Assembly (NCBI GenBank): GCA_963836195.1
Contig: CAWIIX010000016.1
Coordinates: forward strand, 1 to 64,000
Direction of reading: 5' to 3'
DNA length: 64,000 bases
Origin: Trebonia sp963836195
GTDB lineage: Bacteria > Actinomycetota > Actinomycetes > Streptosporangiales > Streptosporangiaceae
Under the pieces are notes generated by a model, which was not told the origin of the DNA, did no database searches, and worked only from the letters and a program-made list of their open reading frames with translations. The translations under genes and the position numbers were made by a program. Position 1 is the first letter of the stretch; the number at the start of each line of letters is the position of its first letter. This document shows positions 62,409 to 64,000 of this stretch, piece by piece.

Positions 62409-62843
62409 CTAGCTCGAAGGTGACGCGGCGGCCCGCGCGTCGGCCCAGGTGCGGGCGTCTATCGCATCGAGGAGAGCCAGCTGTGCCTGGTCGACCGCCC
62501 ACGAGGCGTAATCCAGCGCATCGGAGGCGTCCGCCTCCGCGTCCTCGGCCTGTCGTTCGGCTCGTTTCACGTCACGCTGGTCGCGCTGGCGGCCGATGCG
62601 GTCCTGCAGAGCCTGCATCTTCGCCGCCGCATCGGCTTGCATCGACTTCCACTGACTCTGCGTCCGCCCGGCAGCCTGACCGGCTTTCTCCGTGACCGCA
62701 CTCTGACGGGCAGCGATGTCGGCCTTGGCCTGGCTGATACGCGCCTGAACCTGCTCATTCGTTTCGTGCCGGGCCTCGTCAGCGGAGCTCTTCAATTCCG
62801 CTGCCCGCGCTTGCACGGCGTCTACCTGCTCAGAAATGCTCAT
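62409..62843 (-). CDS. Coiled-coil protein
   Basis: 144 aa from ATG 62843 (MSISEQVDAVQARAAEL). Almost the whole chain is alanine/glutamine/glutamate-rich helix with heptad spacing: SSADEARHETNEQVQARISQAKADIAARQSAVTEKAGQA (landmarks) through AKMQALQDRIGRQRDQRDVKRAERQAEDAEAD. Such stress-related or scaffold-like proteins are frequent in actinomycetes, but the role is unknown. There are no membrane segments. Confidence 0.85.
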   Translation of the reverse strand: MSISEQVDAVQARAAELKSSADEARHETNEQVQARISQAKADIAARQSAVTEKAGQAAGRTQSQWKSMQADAAAKMQALQDRIGRQRDQRDVKRAERQAEDAEADASDALDYASWAVDQAQLALLDAIDARTWADARAAASPSS

Positions 62844-63059
62844 GATCCCCCCAGGAGCCAGCTGAGAGCGGTAACCAGCATGACTGGCAGTCACCCTCGC
62901 CTCTGGCCACCATGTAACCGCAGCGGTACCGGGTCAAACATCAGGACCAGCACGCCCCGGCCATCGGCCTCCCATCAGGTTCGCCGTAGTGCCGCAGGAC
63001 CTCCCTCTCGCGGAGTCCGGCCAGCCTCGGGGCCGGGCCGAAGGCCGTCCCGTACAGGT

Positions 63060-63180
63060 CGCTGTCAGCCGAGTCGCTCGGGGCCGCGATCAGCGACGCC
63101 GTCCGCCGTGACTCCTACCGCAGCCGGGCCCAGGCCATAGCGAAGCAACTGGCAACCGAAGACGACGCCCTTTCGGGGCA
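63060..63180 (+). pseudogene. Glycosyltransferase C-terminal fragment
   Basis: In frame the plus strand reads LSAESLGAAISDAVRRDSYRSRAQAIAKQLATED. This pattern (LTADALRAAVRRVLxDPSYRxRAxxLAxExA) is the end of MGT-type UDP-glycosyltransferases. About 40 residues remain, and the preceding sequence is not in a matching frame. It is a remnant. Confidence 0.45.
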
Positions 63181-63289
63181 GATGAGCCGGGCTGCCGAAT
63201 GCGGCCGTGCAGGGAATCAAGAGCGGCGCCTGGCGGCGCGGCGGCCGGCCCTCAATGATCCCTCCTACCGCTTCGGAGTTCTGCCGTTG

Positions 63290-64000
63290 TCACGGCGCCA
63301 GTGACCAGAGTGCGTCCATCGGCAGCGCTTTGATCCTGCCGCCGTAAGAGAGGGTCTGCTGGCCGGTATAGAGGACATAGCCCGCGACGAACTTGTCGCC
63401 GAGGTGGCTCGCCAGGTTCCGCAGGCCCGCGAGGTCCTCAGTTCGGACGGTCGCGCCTGCCTTGACCTCGACCGCTATGACCCGGCCATCGGGTGTCTCG
63501 ATCACGGCGTCAACCTCGAGCTTGTCCTTCGTCCGGTAGTGGTACAGGCGGGCGCGTTGGTCCGCCCAGGTCAACTGCCGCGCCAATTCCATGGCAACGA
63601 AATTCTCCAGGACCGGCCCGGCGGCGCCGTCCGGCTCGTCGAGCCGGGCTGCGTCCTGGCCGATGAGGTGGCAGACGATCCCGCTGTCGACGAAGGCCAG
63701 CTTCGGGGTGCCGATGGCCCTGGCGGTCTGGCCGCTCGACCAGGCCGGGATGGGCTTGATGAGAAACACCGTTGCCAGGAGCTCGAGGTAGCGCACCAGG
63801 GTCGTCCGCGGGATTCCCGCCTGTCCCGCGAGGGTGCCTGGGACGAGCAGTCCGCTTACCCGCCCCGCCAGAAGGGACAGCAGCCTGAGCATGTCGCCCT
63901 GCCGCTCGATGCTGCTGATCTCAAGAACGTCTCGCTCGATGAGCGTGGATAGGTAGGAGGAGAAGAAGGCTCCCCGGCGCCTGGGGGTGCGGCGGACCGC
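63290..64000 (-). CDS. DUF4143 ATP-binding protein, C-terminal part (runs off window)
   Basis: The minus-strand frame is open to the window edge: RRGAFFSSYLSTLIERDVLEISSIERQGDMLRLLSLLAGRVSG, then TLVRYLELLATVFLIKPIPAW, KLAFVDSGIVCHLIGQD, ENFVAMELARQL, and the nuclease-like DUF4143 end YHYRTKDKLEVDAVIETPDGRVIAVEVKAGATVR (landmarks). The conserved Asp, Glu and Lys of the PD-(D/E)xK-like core (EVDAVIE, AVEVKAG) are present. The N-terminal AAA domain with Walker motifs lies outside. The function is unknown; the family is widespread and sometimes linked to element maintenance. Confidence 0.87.
   Translation of the reverse strand, partial: AVRRTPRRRGAFFSSYLSTLIERDVLEISSIERQGDMLRLLSLLAGRVSGLLVPGTLAGQAGIPRTTLVRYLELLATVFLIKPIPAWSSGQTARAIGTPKLAFVDSGIVCHLIGQDAARLDEPDGAAGPVLENFVAMELARQLTWADQRARLYHYRTKDKLEVDAVIETPDGRVIAVEVKAGATVRTEDLAGLRNLASHLGDKFVAGYVLYTGQQTLSYGGRIKALPMDALWSLAP

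Overview
The window is high-GC DNA from an actinomycete (Actinomycetota). The evidence is the GC-rich codon use, frequent GTG/TTG starts, and lineage-typical families: a mycofactocin-type SDR, PaaX, WYL, DUF2252, a type VII secretion FtsK/EccC ATPase with WXG100 proteins, and CBM2-carrying cellulases. A spore- or mycelium-forming soil saprophyte is a reasonable guess. I cannot name the genus from sequence alone.

Layout. 1-1.7 kb: a frameshifted SDR and a divergent, frameshifted PaaX-type repressor, with an inverted repeat between them. 2.4-5.3 kb: a membrane pentapeptide-repeat protein followed closely by an orphan sugar-binding lipoprotein. 5.7-9.8 kb: mobile-element debris, namely a 3' half of a tRNA-Arg(TCT) gene (attachment-site scar), an internally deleted tyrosine recombinase, a decayed unknown gene, a 29-bp near-perfect palindrome and a degenerate group II intron of about 2.2 kb. 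10-21.9 kb: single genes and small operons of housekeeping, stress or unknown role (DUF167, SMI1/KNR4, DUF429, EcsC, VOC proteins, DUF3224-MarR, a transposon-associated zinc-ribbon/HTH protein, YdeI, and a WYL regulator with a perfect palindromic operator). 22.0-22.4 kb: a pyrimidine-rich stretch with two 19-C runs, probably an assembly problem next to an IS-like end. 22.5-25 kb: two SDR genes divergent from a TetR regulator.

26.6-34.2 kb: a compact type VII secretion locus (WXG100-like protein, WXG-headed candidate substrate, small membrane protein, unknown protein, 1495-aa EccC/EssC-type ATPase, second WXG100 protein). No eccB/D/E or mycosin genes are visible. 34.3-37.3 kb: gene remnants (exonuclease/phosphatase family, TPR, amidohydrolase). 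37.9-44.2 kb: a cellulase island of two GH5 enzymes facing a frameshifted GH6 enzyme. The signal peptide, CBM2 and first linker module are shared as a near-identical inverted repeat of about 0.7 kb.

45.5-50.3 kb: an operon encoding an isochorismatase-family hydrolase, an SDR, a glutamine-synthetase-like ligase, a FluG-type amidohydrolase and a truncated class II glutamine amidotransferase. This looks like a gamma-glutamylation route for an amine, with a 'split FluG'. 50.4-56.5 kb: an opposite-strand aromatic-catabolism operon with 4-nt overlaps (extradiol-type VOC dioxygenase, FAH-family hydrolase, acyl-CoA synthetase, FAD monooxygenase, DoxX), two members of which are frameshifted. 56.8-64 kb: an internally deleted DUF2252 gene, HdeD and TetR genes sharing an upstream motif, a three-BON-domain protein, a DUF1345 membrane protein, a coiled-coil protein, a glycosyltransferase scrap and a DUF4143 ATPase running off the window.

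The number of single-base frameshifts in otherwise well-conserved genes is high. Some loci are clearly decayed (intron ORF, integrase, DUF2252), but others (GH6, acyl-CoA synthetase, dioxygenase, amidohydrolase) could be sequencing indels. The long intact genes (EccC, GH5, glutamine-synthetase operon) argue against errors everywhere.
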